From: a virus | Virus record (IMG/VR): IMGVR_UViG_3300050821_007334 | Coordinates: 1-29,831 of that record | Direction: 5' to 3' (one strand) | DNA length: 29,831 nucleotides | Shown here: piece after piece, positions 11,547-18,707 of the stretch | Position numbering within the stretch: the first letter of the stretch is position 1 | Layout of the letters: every line of letters begins with the position of its first letter | Made by a program: the position numbers and the translations under genes | Notes under the pieces: generated by a model | The model's database searches: none | What the model was told of the DNA's origin: nothing | What the model saw: the letters and a program-made list of their open reading frames with translations, nothing else

Positions 11547-11819
11547 ATGGCTAGACTCGTCTTAAGTGCCTATCAGGCCACGTGCCGCGATGGCGTGCAC
11601 CTGCAAGTCGCTATCATGGCGCAATCCCCCTTCCCCCAAAAGATCGTTGAAGTGCGCAACGTCGCGGACTGCGAGAAGGCCCTCGAAACGTACAAGGCCG
11701 AAGCGCAAGCGACCGGCAAGCCTATGGCGCTTTCCATGTCGATGGCGCACGGGGAGCGCAAGCCGCCCGGCTTTAACAAGCTCCGAGCCGCGAATAATTT
11801 CATCCCCATCAACCTGTAA
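11547..11819 (+). CDS. hypothetical protein with its own leader
   Basis: 90 residues from ATG 11547, fixed by the leader; the longer in-frame ORF begins in the previous gene and is rejected. It has an alternating strand-helix pattern (VHLQVAIMAQ..., QKIVEVRNVADCEKALETYKAEAQ, PMALSMSMAHGERKPPGF). The fold may be a small alpha/beta domain. No family recognised. Confidence 0.72.
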   Translation: MARLVLSAYQATCRDGVHLQVAIMAQSPFPQKIVEVRNVADCEKALETYKAEAQATGKPMALSMSMAHGERKPPGFNKLRAANNFIPINL

Positions 11820-11822
11820 CGA

Positions 11823-11897
11823 TCTTGTCAATTGACAAGAGGCCGGAGTCTTGATTGACTCCGGCCATGCCCGTTGCCGCGGGCACAAACCGAGAGG
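11823..11897 (+). promoter_or_regulatory. palindrome copy 3 plus leader copy 8
   Basis: An 18-bp palindrome (TCTTGTCAATTGACAAGA, 11823-11840) is followed by hairpin GGCCGGAGTC/GACTCCGGCC (11841-11866). H2 then has stem TGCCCG/CGGGCA with loop TTGCCG (11874-11879), and AACCGAGAGG is at 11888-11897, 8 nt before ATG 11906. Confidence 0.87.
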
Positions 11898-11905
11898 AAC
11901 TTTAG

Positions 11906-12175
11906 ATGTTCGATTCGAACGCAATGCTTGAATTGCAACACGTTTCGCGCGACCGCTATCAGCGGGCGGGCGGGGGTGGCGCGTTCAAGGTCTACAACAC
12001 AACCAAGGCCTACTATGACGCGCGCGGCTACAACGATCTTTCGCCGTTCCGCCGCGCCTGCATCGAAATGCTGCACGCATTCCGGCAAGCCGCGGAGTTG
12101 CAGCGCGAAGAGTACAAGATGACGTGCTGGCGAAAGCGGGAGGGTTTTCGGGATGACGAAGAAATCCCGTTCTAA
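11906..12175 (+). CDS. hypothetical protein with its own leader
   Basis: 89 residues (MFDSNAMLELQHVSRDRYQRAGGGG...). A Gly-rich turn at residues 22-26 separates two helical parts; the C-terminal part is charged (QREEYKMTCWRKREGFRDDEE). No family recognised. Its end overlaps the next gene by 23 nt. Confidence 0.72.
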   Translation: MFDSNAMLELQHVSRDRYQRAGGGGAFKVYNTTKAYYDARGYNDLSPFRRACIEMLHAFRQAAELQREEYKMTCWRKREGFRDDEEIPF

Positions 12176-12353
12176 TCGGCAAGCCAGCTTGCCCGGTACA
12201 GGCCCCGACGTTCGGGGCTTGCTCCGTTTGAAGGCCGCGGCGCCGATCAAGCCGCGCAAGCCACAAGCGCCCTGCGATGTCGGGCTATTCTCCGATGACG
12301 CGGATCAAATGGACCTAGTTGAAATGTTCCAAGACCCAATCGAGGAGGACTGA
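12153..12353 (+). CDS. hypothetical basic-then-acidic small protein
   Basis: 66 residues, overlapping the previous gene by 23 nt. The N-terminal half is basic and Pro-rich (KKSRSNRQASLPG, KPRKPQAP) and the C-terminal half strongly acidic (FSDDADQMDLVEMFQDPIEED). Likely disordered. No family recognised. Confidence 0.6.
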   Translation: MTKKSRSNRQASLPGTGPDVRGLLRLKAAAPIKPRKPQAPCDVGLFSDDADQMDLVEMFQDPIEED

Positions 12354-12357
12354 GGAA

Positions 12358-12537
12358 ATGTCACGCTTCAAAGCCGAGCAATCGCCTAGCCGCGACGAAT
12401 TGCTTAAGTTGCTCAATGCGGTGCTAGATGCCAATGACGATTTCCGCGCCGGAATGCCGGACGATTGGCAGGGCGACCCGCTGCAGGATGCTTGTATCGA
12501 AGCGCGGAACGCCATCAACGCAACCGGAAAGGACTAA
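12358..12537 (+). CDS. hypothetical acidic small protein
   Basis: 59 residues from ATG 12358, preceded by GAGGACTGAGGAA; an upstream in-frame ATG lies inside the previous gene. The protein is helical and acidic (RDELLKLLNAVLDANDDF..., DWQGDPLQDACIEARNAIN). No family recognised. It is two nt from the next gene. Confidence 0.6.
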   Translation: MSRFKAEQSPSRDELLKLLNAVLDANDDFRAGMPDDWQGDPLQDACIEARNAINATGKD

Positions 12538-12539
12538 CC

Positions 12540-12743
12540 ATGGCTCGCAAGAAACCACCGATTAAGCCGATGTCTACCTTGCGCTTTGATTTCGTCGACT
12601 CGCTCGAAAATCTCTGCCAGCAAGCGTTAATGTTGATGAGCGCGGTCGATTCCGTGCTTGAACGCGTACCTAGCCTGCCCGGTCACGATATCTTGGCCGA
12701 GCGCTCCGCAGCCTTGCGCGCGGCGCTGATATCGGAGGACTAG
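12540..12743 (+). CDS. hypothetical helical small protein
   Basis: 67 residues from ATG 12540. A basic start (MARKKPPIKP) precedes helices with an LCQQALMLMSAVDSVLERV core. No family recognised. Last gene before the variant leader. Confidence 0.6.
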   Translation: MARKKPPIKPMSTLRFDFVDSLENLCQQALMLMSAVDSVLERVPSLPGHDILAERSAALRAALISED

Positions 12744-12750
12744 CCAAAGT

Positions 12751-12810
12751 GGCCCGCGAGCTTGCCGGCCCGCGGGCCTGCCACCTAGCCACACACCAAG
12801 GCCCGAGAGG
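12751..12810 (+). promoter_or_regulatory. variant TTGCCG-loop leader, copy 9
   Basis: A longer hairpin GGCCCGCG/CGCGGGCC with an A-C mismatch and inner GC/GC closes the same loop TTGCCG (12762-12767). CCGAGAGG appears at 12803-12810 but is 36 nt from the loop and 17 nt from ATG 12828, so AAGGG (12816-12820) is the likelier ribosome site. It is a diverged or rewired copy. Confidence 0.6.
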
Positions 12811-12827
12811 GCACCAAGGGCAACCAG

Positions 12828-13028
12828 ATGACGGACAAGACAGATACCACAATCAAGGCCGCGATCTACCTCCTAGAGCGCGGTCTTGCCAGTTATTCGG
12901 AGATTGCCAAGCGAGCGGGGGTTAAGCGCCAAACGGTACGATGGTGGGCACGGAATCTTGATCCGGAGGCCCGGGAAGTGTATCTTAGGGAACTATGGGC
13001 CAAGGCCCTCGAACGGGCGGGGAAATGA
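12828..13028 (+). CDS. small HTH protein
   Basis: 66 residues with a helix-turn-helix at about residues 20-44 (ASYSEIAKRAGVKRQTVRWW), of the type found in resolvase-like and MerR-like DNA-binding modules. It is probably a transcriptional regulator. Its stop overlaps the ATG of the TetR gene (ATGA), so the two are made together and may regulate this block. Confidence 0.72.
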   Translation: MTDKTDTTIKAAIYLLERGLASYSEIAKRAGVKRQTVRWWARNLDPEAREVYLRELWAKALERAGK

Positions 13029-13588
13029 TGGCTTACCGTAAAACCGAGAAGGTGCTTTCAAAGATCGCCGCAACCCGCAATTTGCTGATCGCTTGCGCGA
13101 TCGATATCATGGCAGCCGATGGCATCGAGGCATTGACCATTCGCACGCTAGCCGAGCGCGCCGAAATCGCGACCGGCAGCATTTACATGCATTTCGCAGA
13201 CACCAAGGAATTGATCATTGCCGTCGCCACCGAATTGCGCGACCGCGATATCGAGGCAATGCACCAAGCTCGCGAAGTTGCACAACGGCCAAGCGACAAT
13301 CTCATTGCCGGTATTAGTATGTTCGCGCATATCGTGGCGTCCAAATACCGCCTGATGTCCGCGATCGGCACCATGCCGGCATATCGCGATCCAGTGCAGG
13401 ACGAACTTGCCAAGCTGATCAAAGCAACCAGCCCAAAGGAACGGCCCGCCATTCTCGCAGCGATGGCCTACGGTGCGATTTTCGAGACTGCCCGTCTTGG
13501 TGTGCGCGCCGAGCGAACGCTTGTGCTGTGCCTTCTGCGGGCGGTTGGCCTACCGCCTAGATGGTTAGCCGAGATTCCGGTATTCTAA
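13025..13588 (+). CDS. TetR/AcrR-family transcriptional regulator
   Basis: 187 residues. The N-terminal HTH (TIRTLAERAEIATGSIYMHFADTKELI, about residues 38-65) is a clear TetR motif; the rest is the helical ligand-binding domain. ATG 13025 overlaps the preceding stop; ATG 13028 is an alternative, and an upstream in-frame start lies within the previous gene. TetR repressors usually bind palindromes near their own operon; the CTTGTCA palindromes are candidate targets (inference). Confidence 0.85.
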   Translation: MMAYRKTEKVLSKIAATRNLLIACAIDIMAADGIEALTIRTLAERAEIATGSIYMHFADTKELIIAVATELRDRDIEAMHQAREVAQRPSDNLIAGISMFAHIVASKYRLMSAIGTMPAYRDPVQDELAKLIKATSPKERPAILAAMAYGAIFETARLGVRAERTLVLCLLRAVGLPPRWLAEIPVF

Positions 13589-13598
13589 GGAGGATCTG

Positions 13599-13670
13599 AT
13601 GACGCTCACAAACACGCTTCTTATGATGATTGCAATTGCGGCGATCGAAATCTTGATGAAGCTGCACTAG
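13599..13670 (+). CDS. 23-residue hydrophobic peptide
   Basis: MTLTNTLLMMIAIAAIEILM plus a short KLH end. A strong ribosome site TAAGGAGG lies 7 nt upstream, better than most in the window. It could be a small membrane peptide. It converges with the leftward gene at 13667, overlapping by 4 nt. Too short for firm calling. Confidence 0.45.
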   Translation: MTLTNTLLMMIAIAAIEILMKLH

Positions 13671-13852
13671 CTCGATTTCGCGAGCAGGTCTTTTATCCAT
13701 GGCCAGAACATCGGCCATCCCGTGGTCTTGTCCCGGACCAATAGGTGACCGGCATCGCGCAATGCCAGGTGGTGCTTGACCGTTTCAGGGGTAATAGCGC
13801 CGAGGCGCAATGCCAGGTCCCGAGAGCAACGCAATTCAACTCCGCTTTTCAT
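13667..13852 (-). CDS. small winged-helix-like protein
   Basis: 61 residues with LALRLGAITPETVKHHLALRDAGHLLVRDKTTGWP, which reads as a recognition helix and wing. No family confirmed. It is the last gene of the leftward block 17203-13667. It starts 9 nt after the preceding stop. No strong ribosome site is seen. Confidence 0.5.
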   Translation of the reverse strand: MKSGVELRCSRDLALRLGAITPETVKHHLALRDAGHLLVRDKTTGWPMFWPWIKDLLAKSS

Positions 13853-13861
13853 CCCGCGAGC

Positions 13862-14332
13862 TTACCACGGCCATTCGAATCCGAGCATGCCCTTAAGCAG
13901 CTTTTTTGCGCGCTCGTGCTTGGCGCCCGTGGTAATGGCCTCAAGCGCCCGCTCGTAGTTGCGCTGGCGCTGGCAATGTATCTTAAAGGACATGGACCAA
14001 GACCGCATGCATGCGATGTCCGGATCAAGCGAGTGGACATACTTGGCATCATTGCGCAAGCGCGCCTCGACGGCCGGCGGAATCCCAAATGTCTTGATGT
14101 AATCCGCCGCGCCCATTAGGCGCTGACGATAGGGGAGCTTATCTTCATCGCCAAACGCGATGCCATCCCCCAACGATACCGCAGCGTCACCGAAGCCGGG
14201 AACATCGCGCATCGCGGTGAGCTTGGTAATCTCGGCATCGGCCGCGGCCTTGGCCGCGAGCGGCGTAGCGGTCATCCATCCGAAGAAGGTGCGGCGCGTG
14301 GCTTGCATTGCCGGACTAAATGCAGAGACCAC
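13862..14332 (-). CDS. hypothetical protein with Tat-like N-terminus
   Basis: 156 residues from GTG 14332; ATG 14308 would give an N-terminus MQATRRTFFGWMTATPLAAK, which looks like a twin-arginine signal (TRRTFF then a small-residue segment). No lipobox. The rest is mixed alpha with several Cys (IACMRSWSMSFKIHCQRQRN). No family recognised. Whether it is exported or the resemblance is accidental is unclear. Confidence 0.6.
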   Translation of the reverse strand: MVSAFSPAMQATRRTFFGWMTATPLAAKAAADAEITKLTAMRDVPGFGDAAVSLGDGIAFGDEDKLPYRQRLMGAADYIKTFGIPPAVEARLRNDAKYVHSLDPDIACMRSWSMSFKIHCQRQRNYERALEAITTGAKHERAKKLLKGMLGFEWPW

Positions 14333-14353
14333 GGCCGCACGCTAGTGGAATTT

Positions 14354-14635
14354 TCAGATCGCCGTCGATTCGACCTTGACCATGATGGGGGTCCTTTTCA
14401 CGGTCACGTCAAAGACAGGCGTGCAACCGAGCATGATCAGGATCAGCAACAGCCGATCGACACTGAACCGGTTTAGCTTGCTGTCGGTGCGCAGCTCGCT
14501 GATGTCGCCTTGGTGCAAGCCGGTCGCAGTCACGATTTCCCGCGTTGTCCGCGAGCCAAACGCCGCCAGGACTTCGGTCCGCAGCTCCCGCTTGATCTTG
14601 CGCAGGTGCTCGATGTGCTCGGGTCTCTCTAGCAT
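14354..14635 (-). CDS. XRE-like HTH protein
   Basis: 93 residues from ATG 14635; an upstream ATG lacks a ribosome site. The middle contains an HTH (SRTTREIVTATGLHQGDISELRTD) followed by FSVDRLLLILIMLGC, the layout of HigA2-type XRE proteins. No partner toxin is adjacent, so it is probably a phage regulator rather than an antitoxin. Confidence 0.68.
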   Translation of the reverse strand: MLERPEHIEHLRKIKRELRTEVLAAFGSRTTREIVTATGLHQGDISELRTDSKLNRFSVDRLLLILIMLGCTPVFDVTVKRTPIMVKVESTAI

Positions 14636-14651
14636 ACTTGGTTTCCTTTCC

Positions 14652-14747
14652 TTATTGCAGCGCGCCAATGCGCCAGATTTGCCAGCCCAGATAGATGATC
14701 GGCGACCACAGGGCTAATAGCGCGGTGACTCCGATCACGAGTTTCAT
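14652..14747 (-). CDS. 31-residue membrane peptide
   Basis: Begins MKLVIGVTALLALWSPIIYL and ends in a Trp- and Leu-rich tail. One TM helix spans most of the peptide. The ATG lies in an ATGA overlap with the preceding stop, so translational coupling supports it. Function unknown. Confidence 0.5.
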   Translation of the reverse strand: MKLVIGVTALLALWSPIIYLGWQIWRIGALQ

Positions 14748-15373
14748 GCTGCCTGCCTGTTCGCGATCTTGAGAATCCGCTCCTCGTCGTGCTCAAGCCA
14801 GAGCTTTTGCGCGACATGGTGATCATGCAGAGGGACGTCACTGCAGTGGACGCAAAGCCGGTGCATGACCTTGCTGCCGGCCATGACGTCGATGTTGCCG
14901 GCGTACCCTTCCGTGCGAATGCGATATTTCTGTTTGGTCTTGCCGCCATCGACGACAAACCACTTGTACTTCTCGAAGGTCTTGCGCTGCGCCGGATCGA
15001 GATGCGAGAGCAAAAGTTCGCGCGACCGTGCGTGCGCCTGCTTTACTCTTTCGATATATTCCTCTTGCTCCCGTTGCGCCGCCTGCCGCGCCAACAGTTG
15101 CTGCGCGAGTTCCAGGGCCGTCAACTCGCGCGAATAGACCGCACGATTTTGGGCCAATTGTAGATATTGCGCATTCATCCAGTCGTCCTCCTGAACCCAA
15201 AAGGCATTAGACGCCGCGTTCGCAAGCATGGTTTGATAGAGCGCTGGCGTCGTTCCTGTCACGTATGTCTGCGCCAGAGATGAATTTGTCGGCTGACTCC
15301 ACACCCAGGTCGGCGGAAGCGCATATGCCCTTCCGCCGGTTGTGGGAGTAGCCCATCCCCCAAAAATCGGCAT
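14744..15373 (-). CDS. phage hypothetical protein with coiled coil
   Basis: 209 residues. The N-terminus is Gly/Pro/Thr/Trp-rich and low complexity; a long charged helix follows (about residues 75-120, LELAQQLLARQAAQREQEEY). Then comes a conserved-looking block, PAQRKTFEKYKWFVVDGGKTKQKYRI, and a CVHCSD/HDHH segment that could bind metal. I recall this C-terminal pattern from hypothetical proteins of phages but cannot name a function. The ATG overlaps the previous stop by 1 nt. Confidence 0.72.
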   Translation of the reverse strand: MPIFGGWATPTTGGRAYALPPTWVWSQPTNSSLAQTYVTGTTPALYQTMLANAASNAFWVQEDDWMNAQYLQLAQNRAVYSRELTALELAQQLLARQAAQREQEEYIERVKQAHARSRELLLSHLDPAQRKTFEKYKWFVVDGGKTKQKYRIRTEGYAGNIDVMAGSKVMHRLCVHCSDVPLHDHHVAQKLWLEHDEERILKIANRQAA

Positions 15374-15624
15374 TAGCCGCCCCGAAGTTGCGGCACCATC
15401 ATGACCCTACCGGCGCGCGGATCGAAGGTGTCCATGCGCGTGGCGCTCTTCTCCTCGACCACGACGCCATTCTCCGAGACGACGTTCATCCGGAATGGCG
15501 TGTAACCTTGCCGAACCAGTTGTCGGAACTGGGTTTCCGCATCGCGAACGGAGTCCGCGTTTTCGGGGTCCCATGTCACCGTGGTGTGGCCGGTGCGGTC
15601 CATGACTTCCATCGTGCCGTGCAT
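15373..15624 (-). CDS. hypothetical protein
   Basis: 83 residues from ATG 15624, preceded by AGGAG; an upstream extension is rejected. It has alternating strands (HTTVTWDPENADSV, FRMNVVSENGVVVEE) and ends VMMVPQLRGG. No family recognised. Coupled to the following gene by TAATG. Confidence 0.68.
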   Translation of the reverse strand: MHGTMEVMDRTGHTTVTWDPENADSVRDAETQFRQLVRQGYTPFRMNVVSENGVVVEEKSATRMDTFDPRAGRVMMVPQLRGG

Positions 15625-15736
15625 TACGTTCTCCTGTTGAATGAAAACTTTGGTCTTGCTCCGGGCGGTGCAGTACCGACCGCGTATTCCGAAGTGCCGC
15701 GCCGGCCTTACCATCCGCACGCCCGGAGCAAGCTTG

Positions 15737-16147
15737 TTAGGCCGCTGCTCCGGGCATGGAGACTTCGGCCACTTTTTCCATCATGACCACGAACTGGTGA
15801 CGTAGTTCATCGCTGGAAATCTTGGAGTAGGCCTTGAGCAATCGCAGACTGAACTTCGGATCGTCAAAGATCAGGTTCTCGGCCTGTTGGTTCTTGCCGT
15901 TGGTTTCGTAGAAATACTGGATCGGGACCTGCAGCACCTCGGCGATTTTACCGAGCCGGACGCTCCCGATCCGGTTCACGCCCTTCTCGTACTTCTGCAC
16001 CTGCTGGAAGCTGACGCCGAGCTTTTCGCCAAGCGCCTCCTGAGATATCTTCAACTCGGTGCGGCGTATGCGAATGCGCTGCCCCAAAACTTTATCGCCG
16101 CGACCTACGGAACGCGGCGTAGTCTGCTTTAATGTTCGTTTCGCCAT
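15737..16147 (-). CDS. XRE-family transcriptional regulator
   Basis: 136 residues. A classic HTH_3 domain covers about residues 22-78 (IRIRRTELKISQEALGEKLGVSFQQVQKYEKG...). The C-terminal part resembles rhizobial SinR/C2-like regulators (LRLLKAYSKISSDELRHQFVVMMEKVA). It is a candidate repressor of the element and a candidate reader of the TGTCTA operators. Only 2 nt separate it from the preceding stop. Confidence 0.88.
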   Translation of the reverse strand: MAKRTLKQTTPRSVGRGDKVLGQRIRIRRTELKISQEALGEKLGVSFQQVQKYEKGVNRIGSVRLGKIAEVLQVPIQYFYETNGKNQQAENLIFDDPKFSLRLLKAYSKISSDELRHQFVVMMEKVAEVSMPGAAA

Positions 16148-16149
16148 GA

Positions 16150-16578
16150 TCAGCCCTTTTTCGGTTGTGTACGCTCTCTCTTCTTTGCCAGTTGTTCGCG
16201 GTAGAGCTTGCGTTGCTCCACGGCTTTCGGGATTTCTCTTTCGAAGTTCGGTTTGACCTCGCGTACTAGCTGGTACTCATACCCCAGGCCGCCCGCGAGC
16301 TTGGCAAATGTCGAATGCCGGGGGTTACGCGTTTCGTGTTCGAGCAGGTTCTTGACCGTCAGCGTTCCGACGCCAGCGAGTGCTGCGATGTCGCTTTCCT
16401 TCAAGCCTTCTGCTCTGAGGATTTTCCGGAAACGAGCGCATTCCGGGTCTTCCTCCAGGCAGTTGTAGGAGCGCGTCAGCCAGATCGCACCGCGTATGCC
16501 GCTGTTGTGCCCGATGCGAGAATGACCGTTTGTCCCCTTACCCATGTCTACTTGCCTTTGCTGGTTTGAGAATTTCAT
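16150..16578 (-). CDS. HTH protein with IGHNSG N-terminus
   Basis: 142 residues from ATG 16578 (GGAG upstream); ATG 16545 within an 8-nt overlap is the alternative and would give the N-terminus MGKGTNGHSRIGHNSG. An IGHNSG stretch near the N-terminus is common in proteins of alphaproteobacterial phages. An HTH follows (LKESDIAALAGVGTLTVKNLLEHE), then a basic tail. Probably a DNA-binding regulator. Confidence 0.7.
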   Translation of the reverse strand: MKFSNQQRQVDMGKGTNGHSRIGHNSGIRGAIWLTRSYNCLEEDPECARFRKILRAEGLKESDIAALAGVGTLTVKNLLEHETRNPRHSTFAKLAGGLGYEYQLVREVKPNFEREIPKAVEQRKLYREQLAKKRERTQPKKG

Positions 16579-17203
16579 ACACTCCGTCGCTCAGGCTCTT
16601 GAGCCTGCCCGCTTCCTTGAGCTTGCCGACTACGCCGTCGATCGATTTCTTGGGGCGCTCATTATCGACCAGGATTTGCGCCATCTCGGCGCGCGTGATT
16701 TGCTTGCGCCGCTCGATCGCATTCCAGAGCAGGACGATGTTGCTGACGGGATAGCGCTTCGGCGGGATGCCAGCCCGAGCATGCGGCTTGGCCGGCTCGG
16801 CTGGTTGTGCCGGCTTGGCAGAATCTTCCGGCGCCGCTAGCGCCTTGACCTCTGTGCTCTGATAGTGGCCGCCGCCGAGCTTGCGCAGCTCGTTCAGCTC
16901 GACCAGCTTCTTCATGACAGAGAAACCGTTCGCAGCGCTTCGCCCGCTTTGCTCGAAGACCAGGGTCAACTCGCGGGCCTTGAAGGTGTGATGCTGCTTG
17001 ATGAAGGTACGGGCCAGATCGAGCGCGTCGGTCTCAAACACGCGGACCGGGACTTTGTAGGCGAGAATATCGGTAACAAGTTCGTAGGTGACGTTAGTGA
17101 TGCCTAATCTGGCCAGCGCGGTGAGCACCACCCCAAGGCCCTCAAGCCCGATATTGTCGGCGTGTATTCGGAAGTGGTCGTGGGTCTCAGGTTGTTTCGC
17201 CAT
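16538..17203 (-). CDS. hypothetical two-domain protein with HTH-like C-terminus
   Basis: 221 residues. An N-terminal domain of about 120 residues is joined by an Ala/Pro/Lys linker (near 125-150) to a C-terminal winged-helix-like part (KQITRAEMAQILVDNERPKKSIDG...). GGAG lies upstream of ATG 17203. It is the first gene of the leftward block, 65 bp from the operator at 17268. The family is not recognised; a DNA-binding role is inferred. Confidence 0.68.
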   Translation of the reverse strand: MAKQPETHDHFRIHADNIGLEGLGVVLTALARLGITNVTYELVTDILAYKVPVRVFETDALDLARTFIKQHHTFKARELTLVFEQSGRSAANGFSVMKKLVELNELRKLGGGHYQSTEVKALAAPEDSAKPAQPAEPAKPHARAGIPPKRYPVSNIVLLWNAIERRKQITRAEMAQILVDNERPKKSIDGVVGKLKEAGRLKSLSDGVYEILKPAKASRHG

Positions 17204-17267
17204 CAGGCTGCTCCGGTTGCAGTTACACGTAATCCGCTAGGTTAGGGTTAATCCACCTAAGGTCGGT

Positions 17268-17283
17268 TGTCTAAAAAAGGACA
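17268..17283 (+). promoter_or_regulatory. TGTCTA operator between divergent genes
   Basis: TGTCTAAAAAAGGACA keeps TGTC...GACA and the A-rich centre of the 6998 operator. It lies between the leftward gene at 17203 and the rightward Crp-like gene at 17408, so it could control either. Two other small inverted repeats (ATAATC/GATTAT and GCAAGC/GCTTGC) follow at 17309-17345. Confidence 0.52.
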
Positions 17284-17407
17284 TCTAGCCAAGGTGTTAG
17301 CAAAACGATAATCAGGTTCCGATTATTGCGCAAGCTGTGCTTGCAAAAAATCTGGGGCTGGTTGCGAAAAAGAGACCGCAAGCGGGGAGCGGGAAAGGCG
17401 GCATCAC

Positions 17408-18100
17408 ATGTACAGGTTGATCACAATGAACGCACCTGGGGAGAGAATAGGAAATGAAATGGACCGAAAGTTCAGCCCCGAGACGTTTTTGTCGAAGGTG
17501 GTGAAAGGCAAGACCACCACGCGCTACAAGAGCGGCGAGACGATTTATGCGAAGGATCAGCCGGCAGAGGCGATCTACTTCCTTGAGGAAGGGCTGGTGA
17601 GCATCACGGTTTCCGGCGCCGCGATCGGCGTCATCGAACCAGGCCAGTTTTTCGGCGAGACCTCGCTTGAGGGCGCGTCGAACTGGACGGCGACCACGGT
17701 CACCTTGATGCCGAGCCGTGTGATCTCGATCAGCAGAGAGGCGATCAATCGCTTGCTTGAGGATCACCGCTTCCTGCAGGGCTTCATTGGATGCTTGGTA
17801 CAACGCAATAATCGCATTCAGGCGGACTTCGTTGATCAGCTTTTCAATCCGAGCGAGAAGCGTCTTGCTCGGCTTCTGTTGCTTTTGGCGCACATCAATG
17901 GCGATGGAAACGAGCGGCCCATCCCCGCCGCGATCAGCCAGGAGATGCTTGCCGAAATGATCGGCACTACCAGGCCACGCGTGAATCAGTTCATGACGCG
18001 CTTTCGCGCGCTTGGTTACATCAAGTACAACGGCGCCATCGAAATCACGAACGCGTCCAAGTTGGCGCAGGTCAGCGAAGCCAAGATCAAGCGCAAATGA
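17408..18100 (+). CDS. Crp/Fnr-family transcriptional regulator
   Basis: 230 residues. An N-terminal cyclic-nucleotide-binding fold is visible (IYAKDQPAEAIYFLEEGLVSI, GVIEPGQFFGETSL) and a C-terminal HTH (ISQEMLAEMIGTTRPRVNQFMTRFRALGYI, about residues 176-205). There are no Fnr-type N-terminal cysteines, and the phosphate-binding cassette is incomplete, so ligand binding is uncertain. ATG 17459 is an alternative start. A phage-borne Crp-like protein may couple the element to host physiology. Confidence 0.87.
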   Translation: MYRLITMNAPGERIGNEMDRKFSPETFLSKVVKGKTTTRYKSGETIYAKDQPAEAIYFLEEGLVSITVSGAAIGVIEPGQFFGETSLEGASNWTATTVTLMPSRVISISREAINRLLEDHRFLQGFIGCLVQRNNRIQADFVDQLFNPSEKRLARLLLLLAHINGDGNERPIPAAISQEMLAEMIGTTRPRVNQFMTRFRALGYIKYNGAIEITNASKLAQVSEAKIKRK

Positions 18101-18105
18101 GAAAA

Positions 18106-18129
18106 CCCCCGCTGCTGTCACAGCGGGGG
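18106..18129. terminator. bidirectional terminator hairpin
   Basis: Stem CCCCCGCTG/CAGCGGGGG with a 6-nt loop lies 6 nt after the Crp-like stop. Read leftward it is followed by TTTTCT, so it mainly ends the convergent gene at 18196-18639. It also fits as a terminator for the rightward gene. Confidence 0.75.
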
Positions 18130-18195
18130 CTTCCCATCACCGGAAGTTGCGGGAAACGCAGAGGGCTGGTTCTTTGTCCCCCGCTGGCGATCCCA

Positions 18196-18639
18196 TCAGC
18201 CGGCGAGCTTTTCGATCCGAGCAGCCATCGCGTCATTCGTGACCGCGCCACCGCAGTTGCAGGAAAACTCGTGCAGTTCCTTTTGCTTCAGCTCGAAGAA
18301 CTCCATGGCGCGCAGCGCGGAAACGCTCTCGCCCTGGTCCGGCCGAAGGCCGGCGTCAAACAAGACCGGGTCCTTCGCCGCGGCATCGAACACCGATGCA
18401 GGGCTAAAGCTCCGACCAAGGTCGAACGAAGTCATAAATTCCAGATTGTGGAAGATCGCCCAAGTGTTTTCGTAATACTGCGCCCACCCGAGCAGCTTGA
18501 GACCCTTGGTGAGAAGCGTGTTACGGCCGCCGCGCGCGATCTCGGCGAGACGCAGAAGCTTCTCGCGCCGGGTCATCGTCTTGACTTCCTCGGCGAGTTG
18601 CAGCTTGGCGCGCTCGGTAACAGACAGTGGCTTGTGCAT
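18196..18639 (-). CDS. phage hypothetical protein
   Basis: 147 residues from ATG 18639. The N-terminal 45 residues are helical and basic (TMTRREKLLRLAEIARGG); the middle has LEFMTSFDLGRSFSPASVFDAA; the end has a Cys pair (FSCNCGGAVTNDAMAARIEKL). No family recognised. A weaker upstream start exists. It converges on the terminator at 18106. Confidence 0.68.
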   Translation of the reverse strand: MHKPLSVTERAKLQLAEEVKTMTRREKLLRLAEIARGGRNTLLTKGLKLLGWAQYYENTWAIFHNLEFMTSFDLGRSFSPASVFDAAAKDPVLFDAGLRPDQGESVSALRAMEFFELKQKELHEFSCNCGGAVTNDAMAARIEKLAG

Positions 18640-18707
18640 GGTGTTGTAGCTCCAGAATGTTGAAAGCAACGCTGACATTCCGCGCCGAGACCAAAGAGCG
18701 AGTCAAA

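Noticed and set aside
14354-14635. Antitoxin of a toxin-antitoxin pair
   Set aside because: The HTH layout fits HigA-like proteins, but no toxin-like ORF is adjacent on either side.
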